A stretch of 64,000 nt of DNA, taken from contig NZ_JADZ01000032.1 of NCBI RefSeq assembly GCF_000518645.1, positions 1 to 64,000 on the forward strand. Direction: 5' to 3'. The notes under the pieces are model-generated. The model had not been told where the DNA came from, did not search any database, and saw nothing but the letters and a program-made list of their open reading frames with translations. The stretch is from Curvibacter gracilis ATCC BAA-807 (GTDB lineage Bacteria; Pseudomonadota; Gammaproteobacteria; Burkholderiales; Burkholderiaceae_C). Of this stretch, positions 24,373-34,856 are shown one piece after another. The first letter of the stretch is position 1, and each line of letters begins with the position of its first letter. The translations under genes were made by a program, and so were the position numbers.

Positions 24373-25069
24373 GGTGGTTGAGAGCGTGCAAGGGTCTGGA
24401 CAAGACCCGTTGGCCCAGGATTTTGTGCAGTTTGCGGTGGATGCAGGGGTGCTGCGCTTCGGTGAATTCAAGACCAAGGCAGGCCGCCTGAGCCCTTATT
24501 TTTTCAATGCCGGGCTGTTTGACGACGGCGCCAAGCTGGGCCGGCTGGCGGAATTCTATGCAAAACGGATCCTGGACAGCGGCATCGAGTTCGACATGAT
24601 TTTCGGCCCGGCCTACAAGGGCATTCCGCTGGCCGCAGCGGTGGCCATCGAGCTGGCGCGCCTGGGGCGCAACGTGCCCTTTGCCTACAACCGCAAAGAG
24701 GCCAAGGACCACGGTGAAGGTGGCACCCTGGTGGGCGCTCCGCTGAAGGGCCGGGTGCTGATCGTGGACGATGTGATGTCCGCCGGCACGGCCGCGCGCG
24801 AGTCGATCGCCATCATCCAGGCCGCGGGCGCTCAGCCCCATGCCGTGGCCCTGGCACTGGATCGGCAGGAGAAAGCCACTGAAAACGGGCAGGATGTGCC
24901 CTACAGCGCTGTGCAATATGTCCGGGATCGGCTGGGTTTGCAGGTTTGTGCCGTTGCCAGGCTGGCGGACTTGTTACAGTATCTTCAACAAACCGGGCAG
25001 GGTGGTTCGGCGGCGGATCACGAGCGTGTTCTGGCCTACCGCCAACGCTATGGGGTGGATGAAGGGTAA
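24371..25069 (+). CDS. pyrE: Orotate phosphoribosyltransferase
   Basis: 232 aa from ATG 24371 with AAGGAA at 24359-24364. Class I PRTase: FGEFKTKAGRLSPYFFNAG, the FGPAYKGIPLA loop, FAYNRKEAKDHGEGG flexible loop and the PRPP motif VLIVDDVMSAGTA. It makes OMP from orotate and PRPP in pyrimidine synthesis. Next on the strand, 3 nt on, is a DUF4124 protein gene. Confidence 0.96.
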   Translation: MVVESVQGSGQDPLAQDFVQFAVDAGVLRFGEFKTKAGRLSPYFFNAGLFDDGAKLGRLAEFYAKRILDSGIEFDMIFGPAYKGIPLAAAVAIELARLGRNVPFAYNRKEAKDHGEGGTLVGAPLKGRVLIVDDVMSAGTAARESIAIIQAAGAQPHAVALALDRQEKATENGQDVPYSAVQYVRDRLGLQVCAVARLADLLQYLQQTGQGGSAADHERVLAYRQRYGVDEG

Positions 25070-25072
25070 AGA

Positions 25073-25696
25073 GTGACGATAAGGGTTTGGGCCGTGATGG
25101 GCTTGCTGGCTGTCCAGGGCGGACTTCAGCTTGCCCATGCCCAAGCCATCTACACCTGCGTGGACGCCAAGGGCCGCCGCATCACGGCGGATCGGCCGAT
25201 CCCCGAATGCCTGGACCGCGAACAGCGCGAGCTCAATCCCAGCGGCACCGTCAAGCGCCAGATCGCACCCAGCCAGACGGCCGAGGAACGCGCCGCCGAA
25301 GAGGCCCGTCAGCGCCAGGCCGCCGAAGAGCAGGCGCGCGTCGCCGAGGAAAAGCGGCGTGACCGGGCCCTGCTGGCCCGTTACCCCAATCGCGCCTCAC
25401 ACGACTCGGAGCGTGGTGAGGCCCTCAAGCAAGTCGATGAAGTGGTGCTGCTGGCGCAGCGCCGCATCGAAGACCTGAAGGCCCAGCGCAAGGCCATCGA
25501 CACCGAGTTCGAGTTCTACCGCCGCGACCCGGCCAAGGCCCCGCTGGCGCTGCGCATGCGGCAGCAGGACAACCTGGCGGCCGAACAGGCGCAGTTGCGC
25601 TTCATCGACGAGCAGGGGCAGGAGAAAAAGCGCATCAACCAGCGCTTTGACCGTGAGCTGCAGCGCCTGGGCCAGCTCTGGAGCGGCGCGCGCTGA
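25073..25696 (+). CDS. DUF4124 domain protein with coiled coil
   Basis: 207 aa, GTG start at 25073, 3 nt after the pyrE stop. Signal peptide to about HAQA, then the DUF4124 motif (IYTCVDAKGRRITADRPIPEC) with a pair of cysteines likely forming a disulphide, then a long charged region (AEERAAEEARQRQAAEEQ) and a second helical stretch predicted as coiled coil. It is likely periplasmic. No function is known for the family. Probably cotranscribed with pyrE. Confidence 0.85.
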   Translation: MTIRVWAVMGLLAVQGGLQLAHAQAIYTCVDAKGRRITADRPIPECLDREQRELNPSGTVKRQIAPSQTAEERAAEEARQRQAAEEQARVAEEKRRDRALLARYPNRASHDSERGEALKQVDEVVLLAQRRIEDLKAQRKAIDTEFEFYRRDPAKAPLALRMRQQDNLAAEQAQLRFIDEQGQEKKRINQRFDRELQRLGQLWSGAR

Positions 25697-25735
25697 GCGC
25701 GGCCCGGGCCACGGGGGCCCAGGCGGGCACCGGCC

Positions 25736-27190
25736 TCAGGCCAGCTTGCTCTTGAGCAGTTCGTTGACCTGGCCTGGGTTGGCCTTGCCCTTGCTGGCCT
25801 TCATCACCTGGCCGACCAGGGCGTTGAAGGCCTTCTCCTTGCCGGCCTTGTACTGCGCCACGTTGTCGGCGTTGGCGGCGATCACCTCGTCGATGATCTT
25901 CTCGAGCGCGCCCGAGTCGTTCATCTGCTTGAGGCCCTTGGCTTCGATCACGGCATCCACCTCGCTGGCTTCGCCTGACCACAAGGCTTCGAACACCTGC
26001 TTGCCCGCATTGTTGGAGATGGTGCCGTCGGCAATGCGGCTCACCAGCACCGCCAGTTGGGCCGCGCTCACGGGGGCGGTCTCGATGCTGGCCTCGCCGC
26101 TGTTGAGGCGGCGCGACAACTCGCCCATCACCCAGTTGCTGACCAGCTTGGCCTGGCCGCTGGCTTGGGCTGCGGCCTCAAAGTAGGCCGCCATGGCCTT
26201 GCTCTGGGTCAGGGTGGTGGCGTCGTACTCGGGCAGGCCGTAGTCGGCCACGAAGCGGGCCGCCATGGTGCGCGGCAGCTCGGTCATGGCCGCCTTCACG
26301 CGCTGCACCCATTCGTCGGCAATCACCAGCGGGGGCAGGTCGGGGTCGGGGAAGTAGCGGTAGTCGGCCGCGTCTTCCTTGGTGCGCATGGCACGGGTCT
26401 CACCGGTGTCGGGGTCGAACAGCACGGTGGCCTGCTGGATGGCGTGGCCGTCCTCGATCTGGTCGATCTGCCAGCGCACCTCGTAGTCGATGGCCTGCTG
26501 CATGAACTTGAAGCTGTTCAGGTTCTTGATCTCGCGGCGGGTGCCCAGGGGCTGGCCGGGCTTGCGCACCGACACGTTCGCATCGCAGCGGAAGCTGCCT
26601 TCTTGCATGTTGCCGTCGCAGATGCCGATCCAGGTGACGATCTTGTGCAGCTCTTTGGCGTAGGCCACGGCTTCGTCGCTGGAGCGGATGTCGGGCTCGG
26701 TGACGATTTCGAGCAGCGGCGTGCCGGCGCGGTTCAGGTCGATGCCCGACTGGCCGATGAAGTCTTCGTGCAGCGACTTGCCGGCGTCTTCTTCGAGGTG
26801 GGCGCGCACCAGGCGCACGGTCTTCTTCTCGTCACCGAGGAAGAACTCCACCTGGCCGCCCACCACCACCGGGATCTCGAACTGGCTGATCTGGTAGCCC
26901 TTGGGCAGGTCGGGGTAGAAGTAGTTCTTGCGCGCAAAGATGCTCTTGGGCGAGATGTGCGAGCCAATCGCCAGGCCGAATTCGATGGCGCGTTCGACCG
27001 CGCCCTTGTTCATCACCGGCAGCGTGCCGGGCAGGGCCAGGTCCACGGCGCAGGCCTGGGTGTTGGGTTCGGCGCCGAAGGCGGTGGGCGCACGGCTGAA
27101 GATCTTGCTCTGGGTGGAGAGCTGGGCGTGGGTCTCGAAGCCGATCACGACTTCGTAGCCTTGCACGAGTTTGGGTTGGCTGCTGCTCAT
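25736..27190 (-). CDS. gatB: Asp-tRNA(Asn)/Glu-tRNA(Gln) amidotransferase subunit B
   Basis: 484 aa, full length. N-terminal kinase-like catalytic half ([48 protein letters not shown]) and C-terminal tRNA-binding YqeY-like tail ([29 protein letters not shown]). The subunit activates the misacylated tRNA. It starts 2 nt after gatA stops on the minus strand and is the last gene of gatCAB. Confidence 0.97.
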   Translation of the reverse strand: MSSSQPKLVQGYEVVIGFETHAQLSTQSKIFSRAPTAFGAEPNTQACAVDLALPGTLPVMNKGAVERAIEFGLAIGSHISPKSIFARKNYFYPDLPKGYQISQFEIPVVVGGQVEFFLGDEKKTVRLVRAHLEEDAGKSLHEDFIGQSGIDLNRAGTPLLEIVTEPDIRSSDEAVAYAKELHKIVTWIGICDGNMQEGSFRCDANVSVRKPGQPLGTRREIKNLNSFKFMQQAIDYEVRWQIDQIEDGHAIQQATVLFDPDTGETRAMRTKEDAADYRYFPDPDLPPLVIADEWVQRVKAAMTELPRTMAARFVADYGLPEYDATTLTQSKAMAAYFEAAAQASGQAKLVSNWVMGELSRRLNSGEASIETAPVSAAQLAVLVSRIADGTISNNAGKQVFEALWSGEASEVDAVIEAKGLKQMNDSGALEKIIDEVIAANADNVAQYKAGKEKAFNALVGQVMKASKGKANPGQVNELLKSKLA

Positions 27191-27192
27191 GT

Positions 27193-28686
27193 TCAGATGC
27201 CTTGCGGACGGCGGAGGTGGAAGTCAGTGGCTTGCTGGAAGCGGTGGGCCGCATTCAGCAGGCGGGATTCACCGAAGTAGTTGCCGATCAGCTGCAGGCC
27301 CACGGGCATGCCGCCTTCGCCGAAGCCGGCGGGCAGGCTCATGCCGGGCAGACCGGCCAGCGAGCCGGGCAGCGTGAAGATGTCGGCCAGGTAGTTGGCC
27401 ACCGGGTCGGCCGATTTCTCGCCCAGCTTCCAGGCCACGGTGGGGGCCACCGGGCCGGCGATCACGTCGCAGCTTTTGAAGGCCTGCTGGAAGTCGTCGG
27501 CGATCATGCGGCGGATCTTCTGCGCCTGCAGGTAGTAGGCGTCGTAGTAACCGTGCGACAGCACATAGGCGCCGATCATGATGCGGCGCTTGACCTCGTC
27601 GCCAAAGCCTTCGGCGCGGGTCTTCTTGTACATGTCGGTCAGGTCGCCGTAGTCCTTGGCACGGTGGCCGAACTTCACGCCGTCAAAGCGGCTCAGGTTG
27701 GAGCTGGCCTCGGCCGGGGCAATGATGTAGTAGACCGGGATCGACAGCTCGGTGCGCGGCAGGCTGATGGGCACCAGGGTGGCGCCCAGCTTTTCGTACT
27801 CTTTCAGGGCGCCATCGACGGCGGCGCGCACATCAGGGGCCAGGCCTTCGCCGAAGAACTCGGCCGGCACACCGATGCGCAGGCCTTCGATCGAGTCGTT
27901 CAGACCGCGCGAGAAGTCTTCGGCCGGCACGTCGAGCGAGGTCGAGTCGCGGTCCGGGTCGGGGCCGCAGATCGCCGACAGCAGCAAGGCGCAGTCTTCG
28001 GCGCTGCGGGCCATGGGGCCGGCCTGGTCCAGGCTGGAGGCGAAGGCGATCATGCCGTAGCGCGAGGCGCGGCCATAGGTGGGCTTGATGCCGGTGATGC
28101 CGCAAAAACTGGCGGGCTGGCGGATCGAGCCGCCGGTGTCGGTGCCGGTCACGGCCGGGGCCAGGCGCGCCGCCACGGCCGCAGCGCTGCCGCCCGACGA
28201 GCCGCCGGGCACGCGGCTGCTGTCCCAGGGGTTGCGCACCGGGGCGGGCTGCTCGAAGCCCAGTGGAGCGATGGCCGAGTTCTCGTTGGCCGAGCCCATG
28301 GCGAACTCGTCACAGTTGAGCTTGCCCAGGGTCACCGCACCGGCCTCGGCCAGGCGTGTCACCACGGTGGCGTCAAAGGGCGACTGGTAGCCGGCCAGCA
28401 TCTTGGAACCGGCGGTGCTGGGGAAGTTTTTTGTAACAAATATATCTTTGTGTGCGATCGGCACACCGTCCAGGGCGCGTGCCTGGCCGGCCGCAATGCG
28501 CTCGTCGGCGGCACGGGCCTGGGCCAGGGTGGCTTCTTCGTTCAGGGCGACGAAAGCCCCGAGTTCAGGGGCGGCCTGGATGCGGCCGAGAAAGTGCTGG
28601 GCCGCTTCGACGGCGGAGACTTCACGTTTCTGGAGTTGGCGGGCCAGTTCGGCCACGCTGAGGTCGTGCAATGCAGGGGAGGTCAT
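27193..28686 (-). CDS. gatA: Asp-tRNA(Asn)/Glu-tRNA(Gln) amidotransferase subunit A
   Basis: 497 aa amidase-signature protein. The catalytic triad is readable: Lys80 in VPIAHKDIF, cis-Ser163 in the GGSSGGS loop and the nucleophile Ser187 in TGGSIRQP. It releases ammonia from glutamine for GatB. The codons for residues ~79-89 around the catalytic lysine are strikingly AT-rich for this genome (28430-28462). Confidence 0.97.
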   Translation of the reverse strand: MTSPALHDLSVAELARQLQKREVSAVEAAQHFLGRIQAAPELGAFVALNEEATLAQARAADERIAAGQARALDGVPIAHKDIFVTKNFPSTAGSKMLAGYQSPFDATVVTRLAEAGAVTLGKLNCDEFAMGSANENSAIAPLGFEQPAPVRNPWDSSRVPGGSSGGSAAAVAARLAPAVTGTDTGGSIRQPASFCGITGIKPTYGRASRYGMIAFASSLDQAGPMARSAEDCALLLSAICGPDPDRDSTSLDVPAEDFSRGLNDSIEGLRIGVPAEFFGEGLAPDVRAAVDGALKEYEKLGATLVPISLPRTELSIPVYYIIAPAEASSNLSRFDGVKFGHRAKDYGDLTDMYKKTRAEGFGDEVKRRIMIGAYVLSHGYYDAYYLQAQKIRRMIADDFQQAFKSCDVIAGPVAPTVAWKLGEKSADPVANYLADIFTLPGSLAGLPGMSLPAGFGEGGMPVGLQLIGNYFGESRLLNAAHRFQQATDFHLRRPQGI

Positions 28687-28698
28687 TCGAACGATTCC

Positions 28699-28998
28699 TT
28701 ACTCGATCACCTTGGGCACCAGGAACAGGCCCCGCTCCACGGCGGGCGCGCTTTGCTGGTTGGCCTCGCGCTGGTTGGGCTCGCTGGCGATGTCGTCGCG
28801 CAGACGCAGGGCCACCTCCTGGATGGCGGCCACCGGGTGGGCCAGCGGCTCCAGACCGGTGGTGTCGACAGCGCGCATCTTTTCGACGATGTCAAAGAAG
28901 CCATTGAGCTGGGTGAGCATGCGCTCGCTTTCGGCGGGTTGAAGTTCCAGCCGGGCCAGGTTGGCGATCCGGGCTATGTCCTGAGAGGTGAGGGCCAT
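28699..28998 (-). CDS. gatC: Asp-tRNA(Asn)/Glu-tRNA(Gln) amidotransferase subunit C
   Basis: 99 aa, ATG at 28998. Start [18 protein letters not shown] and the [22 protein letters not shown] segment are the family hallmarks. It braces GatA against GatB. First gene of gatCAB, 12 nt upstream of gatA, and divergent from mreB across 235 nt. Confidence 0.96.
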   Translation of the reverse strand: MALTSQDIARIANLARLELQPAESERMLTQLNGFFDIVEKMRAVDTTGLEPLAHPVAAIQEVALRLRDDIASEPNQREANQQSAPAVERGLFLVPKVIE

Positions 28999-29233
28999 AG
29001 AGTTTGAGCGGGTGGTATCTGAAAAAAGCCGCTGTCGCAGCGGTGTTCCGAGGGGATCGGAGGAAGTTATTCACAGGGGATCGGGTATTATCCCGTCTTT
29101 GTCGCGTTACCCCCCAAAGTGCTGGTAATTGAGCTAAAAACCGCTCATTTTGACCCCTGGTGACCCTGTAACTGACCCCGAAAATTGAGGCGACGGTGGG
29201 CCGAAGCGCATGCCGTGCCTGAGAGGATTTTGA

Positions 29234-30277
<1,044 letters not shown>

Positions 30278-30295
30278 CACCACCATGTCCGCATC

Positions 30296-30328
30296 AAGCC
30301 GGTTCGTCAGCAAGGCGGCCGGCTTTTT
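30296..30328 (+). terminator. Hairpin with T run between mreB and mreC
   Basis: AAGCCGG (30296-30302) pairs with CCGGCTT (30319-30325) and a run of T follows to 30328. The loop is long (16 nt). It looks like a partial terminator allowing more mreB than mreCD mRNA. Confidence 0.55.
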
Positions 30329-30360
30329 GCGATTCTGGTGACACCTGGGTCTAGCCGAAC

Positions 30361-31278
30361 ATGCCTCTGGGAACCCTGGACCGCAACGCGCCGTCGCTTT
30401 TCCGGCAAGGGCCAACGCCGCTGACCCGGCTGTTGTTCTTCAGTGCCCTGTCGGTGTTCCTGATGGTGGCCGATGCGCGCTTTCACCTGACCCACCCCCT
30501 GCGGGCGGCGGTCGACACGGCGCTGTACCCGCTGCAATGGGTGGCCCTGCAACCGGTGCGTGCGGGTCAGTCGGCGGCCGAGTACTTTGAATCCTTGCAC
30601 TCGGCCCAGATGGTCGAGGAAGAAGCCCGCCACAAGCTGGCCCAGCAGTCGCAGCGCGCCAACCAGGTCGAGCAGCTGCTGCAGGAGAACACCCGCCTGC
30701 GCGAGCTGCTGGCGCTGCGCGAGCGCTTCAAGTCCGAGGCCCAGGCGGCCGAGGTGCTGTACGACGCGCCCGACCCCTACACCCGGCGCGTCATCATCGA
30801 CCGCGGGCAGATCAAGGGCGTGGCGCTGGGCTCGCCCGTCATAGACGAGGCCGGCGTGCTGGGCCAGGTGACGCGGGTCGATCCGCTGCTGGCCGAGGTC
30901 ACCCTGGTGATCGACCGTGATTTCGCCATCCCCGTGCTCAACACCCGCACCGGCGCCCGCAGCGTGGCCTACGGCGACCCGATCGCCAACGGCGGCGGCC
31001 TGGAGCTGCGCTACATGCCCGCCAATGCCGACGTGCAGGCCGGCGACCTGCTGTCCACCAGCGGGGTCGACGGCGTCTACCCGCCGGGCCTGCCGGTGGC
31101 CCGGGTCGACAAGGTCGAGCGCCGGGCCGACTCGGCTTTTGCGCGCATCCATTGCGTGCCCCTGGGCCTGGTCATGGCCTCGCGCCACGTGATGGTGCTG
31201 AGCCCCCTGGGCGACCAGGTGCCGCCACGTCCGCAACCCGAACCCGCCGCGCCGCAGCGCAAGGGAGGCCGCAAATGA
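30361..31278 (+). CDS. mreC: Rod-shape-determining protein MreC
   Basis: 305 aa. Short cytoplasmic start, one membrane helix (RLLFFSALSVFLMVAD), a coiled coil (~70-120, MVEEEARHKLAQQSQRANQVEQLL), then the MreC beta domain (RRVIIDRGQIKGVALGSPVIDEAGVLGQV, YMPANADVQAGDLLSTSGVDGVYPPGLPV). A bitopic periplasmic scaffold linking MreB to PBP2. Its stop overlaps the mreD ATG. Confidence 0.97.
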   Translation: MPLGTLDRNAPSLFRQGPTPLTRLLFFSALSVFLMVADARFHLTHPLRAAVDTALYPLQWVALQPVRAGQSAAEYFESLHSAQMVEEEARHKLAQQSQRANQVEQLLQENTRLRELLALRERFKSEAQAAEVLYDAPDPYTRRVIIDRGQIKGVALGSPVIDEAGVLGQVTRVDPLLAEVTLVIDRDFAIPVLNTRTGARSVAYGDPIANGGGLELRYMPANADVQAGDLLSTSGVDGVYPPGLPVARVDKVERRADSAFARIHCVPLGLVMASRHVMVLSPLGDQVPPRPQPEPAAPQRKGGRK

Positions 31279-31796
31279 TGGGCAAAGCCAGCGGCCAGCA
31301 GCTGTTGCTGCCGGCCAATCCGGTCTTCATCTGGGCTTCGGTGGTGGTGGGCCTGCTGGTCAACCTGCTGCCGCTGGGCCGCATGCCGGGCATGCCCGAT
31401 GTGTTGCTGCTGCTGCTGATGTTCTGGTCGGTGCACCAACCCCAGCGGGTGGGCATCGGCGCGGGCTTTGTGCTGGGCCTGGTGATGGATGTGCACCAGT
31501 CGGCGCTGCTGGGCCAGCATGCCCTGGTCTATGCCGGCCTGAGTTACCTGGCCATGCAGATGCAGCGTCGCCTGCTGTGGTTCAGCGTGCCCTCGCAGGC
31601 GCTGCAGCTGCTGCCCCTGTTCCTGGGGGCGCACCTGGTCGAGTTGGCCCTGCGGGTGCTGCTGGGCGGCATCTTCCCGGGTTTCTGGTTCCTGCTGGCA
31701 GGCACGCTGGAGGCTTTGCTGTGGCCGCTGGCCTCCTGGGTGCTGCTGGCGCCGCAACGCCGGCCGCCGGATCGCGATGAAAACCGGCCGCTATGA
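31275..31796 (+). CDS. mreD: Rod-shape-determining protein MreD
   Basis: 173 aa polytopic membrane protein, five or so helices, with LLPLGRMPGMPDVLLLLLMFWSVHQPQRVG and LGLVMDVHQSALLGQHAL typical of MreD. ATG 31275 overlaps the mreC stop (ATGA); a second ATG follows directly at 31278. Overlaps mrdA by 4 nt. Confidence 0.93.
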   Translation: MMGKASGQQLLLPANPVFIWASVVVGLLVNLLPLGRMPGMPDVLLLLLMFWSVHQPQRVGIGAGFVLGLVMDVHQSALLGQHALVYAGLSYLAMQMQRRLLWFSVPSQALQLLPLFLGAHLVELALRVLLGGIFPGFWFLLAGTLEALLWPLASWVLLAPQRRPPDRDENRPL

Positions 31797-33775
31797 CCGA
31801 GCTGCGCAACGTCGAGGCCGACCTGTGGCGCTTCCGCACCCGCGTGGTGGCGGCGGGTGTGGTGGTGCTGATCTGTTTTTCCTTGCTGGTGGCCCGCCTG
31901 ATCTACCTGCAGGTGGTGCGCCACGAGGACCTGGCCGAACAGGCTGAGAACAACCGCACCGCGGTGGTGCCCATCGTGCCCAACCGCGGCCTGATCGTGG
32001 ACCGCAACGGCGTGGTGCTGGCCACCAACTACTCGGCCTACACGCTGGAGATCACGCCCTCCAAGGCCGGTCCGCTGGACGAGGTGATCGATGGCCTGGC
32101 CACGGTGGTCGACATCCAGGCGCGCGACCGGCGCCGCTTCAAGAAGCTGGTCGAAGAGTCCAAGAGCTTCGAGTCGCTGCCCATCCGCACCCGGCTGTCT
32201 GATGAAGAGGTGGCCCGCTTTGCCGCCCAGCGCTTTCGTTTTCCGGGGGTCGAGATCAAGGCCCGCTTGTTCCGCAACTACCCCTATGGGCCGCTGGCCA
32301 GCCATGTGATCGGCTACATCGGCCGCGTCAACCAGAAGGAAAAGGAAGACATCCAGGATTCGGACGACGAGGCCAACTACCGCGGCACCGAGTACATCGG
32401 CAAGCTGGGCGTGGAGCAGAGCTTCGAGCGCCAGCTGCACGGCATCACCGGCGTCGAGCAGATGGAAACCTCGGCCGGCGGCCGCGCCGTGCGGCGCCTG
32501 GCCAGCCACCCCGCCACCCCGGGCAACACCGTGATGCTGTCGATCGACATCAAGCTGCAGAAGCTGGTGGAAGACCTGTTCGGCGACCGCCGTGGCGCCC
32601 TGGTGGCGCTGGACCCCAAGACCGGCGAGGTGCTGGCCTTTGTCAGCAAGCCCACCTTCGACCCCAATCTGTTTGTTGATGGCATCGATCAGGAGAACTG
32701 GGCCGCCCTCAACGAATCACCCGACAAGCCCCTGCTGAACCGGGCCCTGCGCGGCACCTACCCGCCGGGCTCCACCTACAAGCCCTTCATGGCGCTGGCC
32801 GCCCTGGAGACGGGCAAGCGCACCCCCCAGCAGACCATCTTCGACCCGGGCTATTTCATGTTCGGCAACCACCGCTTCCGCGACGACAAGGAAGGCGGTC
32901 ACGGCACGGTGGACATGTACAAGTCGATCGTGCAGTCGTGCGATACCTACTACTACATGCTGGCCAACGACATGGGCGTGGACCTGATCCATGACGAGAT
33001 GCAGAAGTTCGGCTTCGGCGCGCTCACCGGCATCGACATCTTTGGCGAGGTGCGCGGCATCCTGCCCTCGACCGAGTGGAAGCGCAATGCCTACAAGCGC
33101 CCCGAGCAGAAGCGCTGGTACTCGGGCGAGACCATCTCGCTGGGCATCGGCCAGGGCTACAACAACTTCACCATGCTGCAACTGGCCACGGCCACCGGTG
33201 TGCTGGCCAACAACGGCGTCAAGATGAAGCCGCACCTGGTGCGCCAGGTGACCGATGTGGTGACCCGCCAGTCGCAGGACACGCTGCAGGAAATCAAGGC
33301 CGAGCTGACCGCCAAACCCGCCAACATCGCCGTCATCCGCAATGCCCTGGTGGGCGTGAACACCGAGGGCACCGGGGCCACGGCCTTCCGCGGCGCCGGC
33401 TATGTGGCGGCCGGCAAGACGGGCACCGCCCAGGTGGTGACGGTCAAGCAAAACGAGAAGTACGACGCCGCCAAGCTGTCCGAGCGTTACCGCGACCACG
33501 CCTTGTACATGGCCTTCGCCCCGGCCCAGGACCCGCAGATCGCCCTGGCCATGGTGGTCGAGAACGCGGGTTGGGGGGGGGCTGCAGCGGCGCCGATCGC
33601 GCGCCGGGTGTTCGACTACTGGCTGATGCAGCAATACCCCAGCGAGCAGGACCTGGCCGCGGTGCAGGCCGGCCAGGCCCAGACCCCGGTGGGCACCCCG
33701 CGCAAGGTGTCTGAGGTGCCCGGCTTGCCTGATCTGTCGCAGGGCCAGCTGCCGGCCCGCGGCGCCAACCATTGA
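31793..33775 (+). CDS. mrdA: Penicillin-binding protein 2
   Basis: 660 aa class B PBP. Membrane anchor (VVVLICFSLLVARLIYLQVV), dimerisation/pedestal domain (IVPNRGLIVDRNGVVLATN), and a transpeptidase domain with the three motifs: Ser327-Thr-Tyr-Lys330, Ser382-Cys-Asp384 and Lys542-Thr-Gly544. It cross-links peptidoglycan during elongation. Last gene of mreBCD-mrdA; rodA, which often follows, is not here: a TSUP gene on the other strand comes next. Confidence 0.97.
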   Translation: MTELRNVEADLWRFRTRVVAAGVVVLICFSLLVARLIYLQVVRHEDLAEQAENNRTAVVPIVPNRGLIVDRNGVVLATNYSAYTLEITPSKAGPLDEVIDGLATVVDIQARDRRRFKKLVEESKSFESLPIRTRLSDEEVARFAAQRFRFPGVEIKARLFRNYPYGPLASHVIGYIGRVNQKEKEDIQDSDDEANYRGTEYIGKLGVEQSFERQLHGITGVEQMETSAGGRAVRRLASHPATPGNTVMLSIDIKLQKLVEDLFGDRRGALVALDPKTGEVLAFVSKPTFDPNLFVDGIDQENWAALNESPDKPLLNRALRGTYPPGSTYKPFMALAALETGKRTPQQTIFDPGYFMFGNHRFRDDKEGGHGTVDMYKSIVQSCDTYYYMLANDMGVDLIHDEMQKFGFGALTGIDIFGEVRGILPSTEWKRNAYKRPEQKRWYSGETISLGIGQGYNNFTMLQLATATGVLANNGVKMKPHLVRQVTDVVTRQSQDTLQEIKAELTAKPANIAVIRNALVGVNTEGTGATAFRGAGYVAAGKTGTAQVVTVKQNEKYDAAKLSERYRDHALYMAFAPAQDPQIALAMVVENAGWGGAAAAPIARRVFDYWLMQQYPSEQDLAAVQAGQAQTPVGTPRKVSEVPGLPDLSQGQLPARGANH

Positions 33776-33814
33776 CGAGCCGGTCTGGCGGGTGCGGGCG
33801 TTGACCCGCCGGCT

Positions 33815-34573
33815 TCAGCGCAGGAAGGCGTCGTAGCCTGTTTTCAGGATCAGGGCCGACACCACGGCGATGAACACGCCGCGCACAAAGCCGGCCCCGT
33901 GCTTGAGGGCCAGCCGCGTGCCCAGCACGCTGCCCAGCACGTTGGCGGCGGCCAGCGGCAGCGCATAGTGCCACCACACATGGCCCTTGAGGCTGAACAG
34001 GATCAGCGCGGCCAGGTTGGTGGCGGTGTTCAGCAGCTTGGCATTGGCCGAGGCGTTCAGAAAGTCGTAGCCCAGCCAGCGCACCAGCAGGAAGACAAAG
34101 AAGCTGCCCGTGCCGGGGCCGAAGAAGCCGTCGTAGAAGCCGATCACCAGCCCGATCAGGCTGATCGCGGCGGTCTCATGCCCGCCCGAAAAGCGCGGCG
34201 CATGGTGGCGCCCCAGTTCCTTGCGGGCCAGGGTGTAGATCAGCACACCGATCAGGATCAGGGGCAGCAGGCGGCGCAGAAACTCGGGCGAGATCTGGGT
34301 CACGGCCCAGGCACCGGCAAAAGCCCCGGCAAAACCCGCAGCCGCAGCCGGCAGCAGCGTGGGCCAGCGCAGGCTCACGCGGCGCTGGTACTGCCAGGTG
34401 GCGATGCCCGTGCCCCAGATCGAGGCGCTCTTGTTGATGCCGAAAAGGGTGGCAGGTGGGGTGGTGGGGTAGATGGCAAACAGGGCCGGGACCAGAACCA
34501 GGCCGCCGCCGCCGACGATCGAATCGATGAATCCAGCCAGCAGAGAGGCCAGCGATACAAGAAAGAAGTCCAT
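33815..34573 (-). CDS. TSUP family (TauE/SafE) sulfite or anion exporter
   Basis: 252 aa membrane protein with seven to eight helices. The N-terminal LASLLAGFIDSIVGGGGLVLVPAL repeat and the matching GLVIGFYDGFFGPGTGSFFVFLLV repeat are the diagnostic paired TSUP motifs. TSUP carriers move sulfite, sulfonates or other organic anions. ATG at 34573. The substrate cannot be read, and the neighbours give no hint. Confidence 0.88.
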   Translation of the reverse strand: MDFFLVSLASLLAGFIDSIVGGGGLVLVPALFAIYPTTPPATLFGINKSASIWGTGIATWQYQRRVSLRWPTLLPAAAAGFAGAFAGAWAVTQISPEFLRRLLPLILIGVLIYTLARKELGRHHAPRFSGGHETAAISLIGLVIGFYDGFFGPGTGSFFVFLLVRWLGYDFLNASANAKLLNTATNLAALILFSLKGHVWWHYALPLAAANVLGSVLGTRLALKHGAGFVRGVFIAVVSALILKTGYDAFLR

Positions 34574-34634
34574 TCGGCGGATTGTCGCATTGCCCGCTGG
34601 GCCCGCCAGGAGGCAGTGATCGGCCGATCAGCCA

Positions 34635-34663
34635 ATAAAAAAGGCGCCCGGATGGGCGCCTTT
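34635..34663 (-). terminator. Rho-independent terminator, minus-strand orientation
   Basis: GGCGCCC pairs with GGGCGCC (stem ~34640-34649 with 34654-34663, 4-nt loop), with six A at 34635-34643 that read as a T run on the minus strand. It lies directly after the stop of the small minus-strand ORF at 34665-34778. Confidence 0.75.
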
Positions 34664-34664
34664 G

Positions 34665-34778
34665 TCAGGTTGCGGCAGCTTCTTTGAGCACCGTCCAGAT
34701 GATGTTCTGGTTGTTTTGAAGGTTTGTCTCCTCGATCCCCCGCCATGACAGGTCACTGGGTGCCCGTCGCGAGTGCAT
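34665..34778 (-). CDS. Candidate 37-aa small protein or short RNA
   Basis: Open frame from ATG 34778 to the TGA at 34665, ending ETNLQNNQNIIWTVLKEAAAT, with a strong terminator starting 2 nt after the stop. No good Shine-Dalgarno precedes the ATG; a purine-rich GAGGAGACAAAC is present inside, so translation could start further in. I do not recognise the peptide. The terminator argues that something is transcribed here on the minus strand, either a small protein or an RNA. Its 5' end abuts the amt control region. Confidence 0.4.
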   Translation of the reverse strand: MHSRRAPSDLSWRGIEETNLQNNQNIIWTVLKEAAAT

Positions 34779-34792
34779 GAAATGTATAACTT

Positions 34793-34809
34793 TGGACCAT
34801 TTCGGTGCA
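34793..34809. promoter_or_regulatory. NtrC binding site
   Basis: TGGACC-ATTTC-GGTGCA matches the NtrC consensus TGCACC-N5-GGTGCA in 11 of 12 defined positions. It is about 48 nt upstream of the sigma-54 promoter, a normal enhancer distance. Confidence 0.75.
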
Positions 34810-34856
34810 TTGGGGGTTTCCCTGCCCCCTTTCGTGCTGGAGGCCCCGGCCGGCCC

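Noticed and set aside
29080-29095. mreB promoter with TATTAT
   Set aside because: A good -10 but no -35 at 16-18 nt, so not listed as a promoter.
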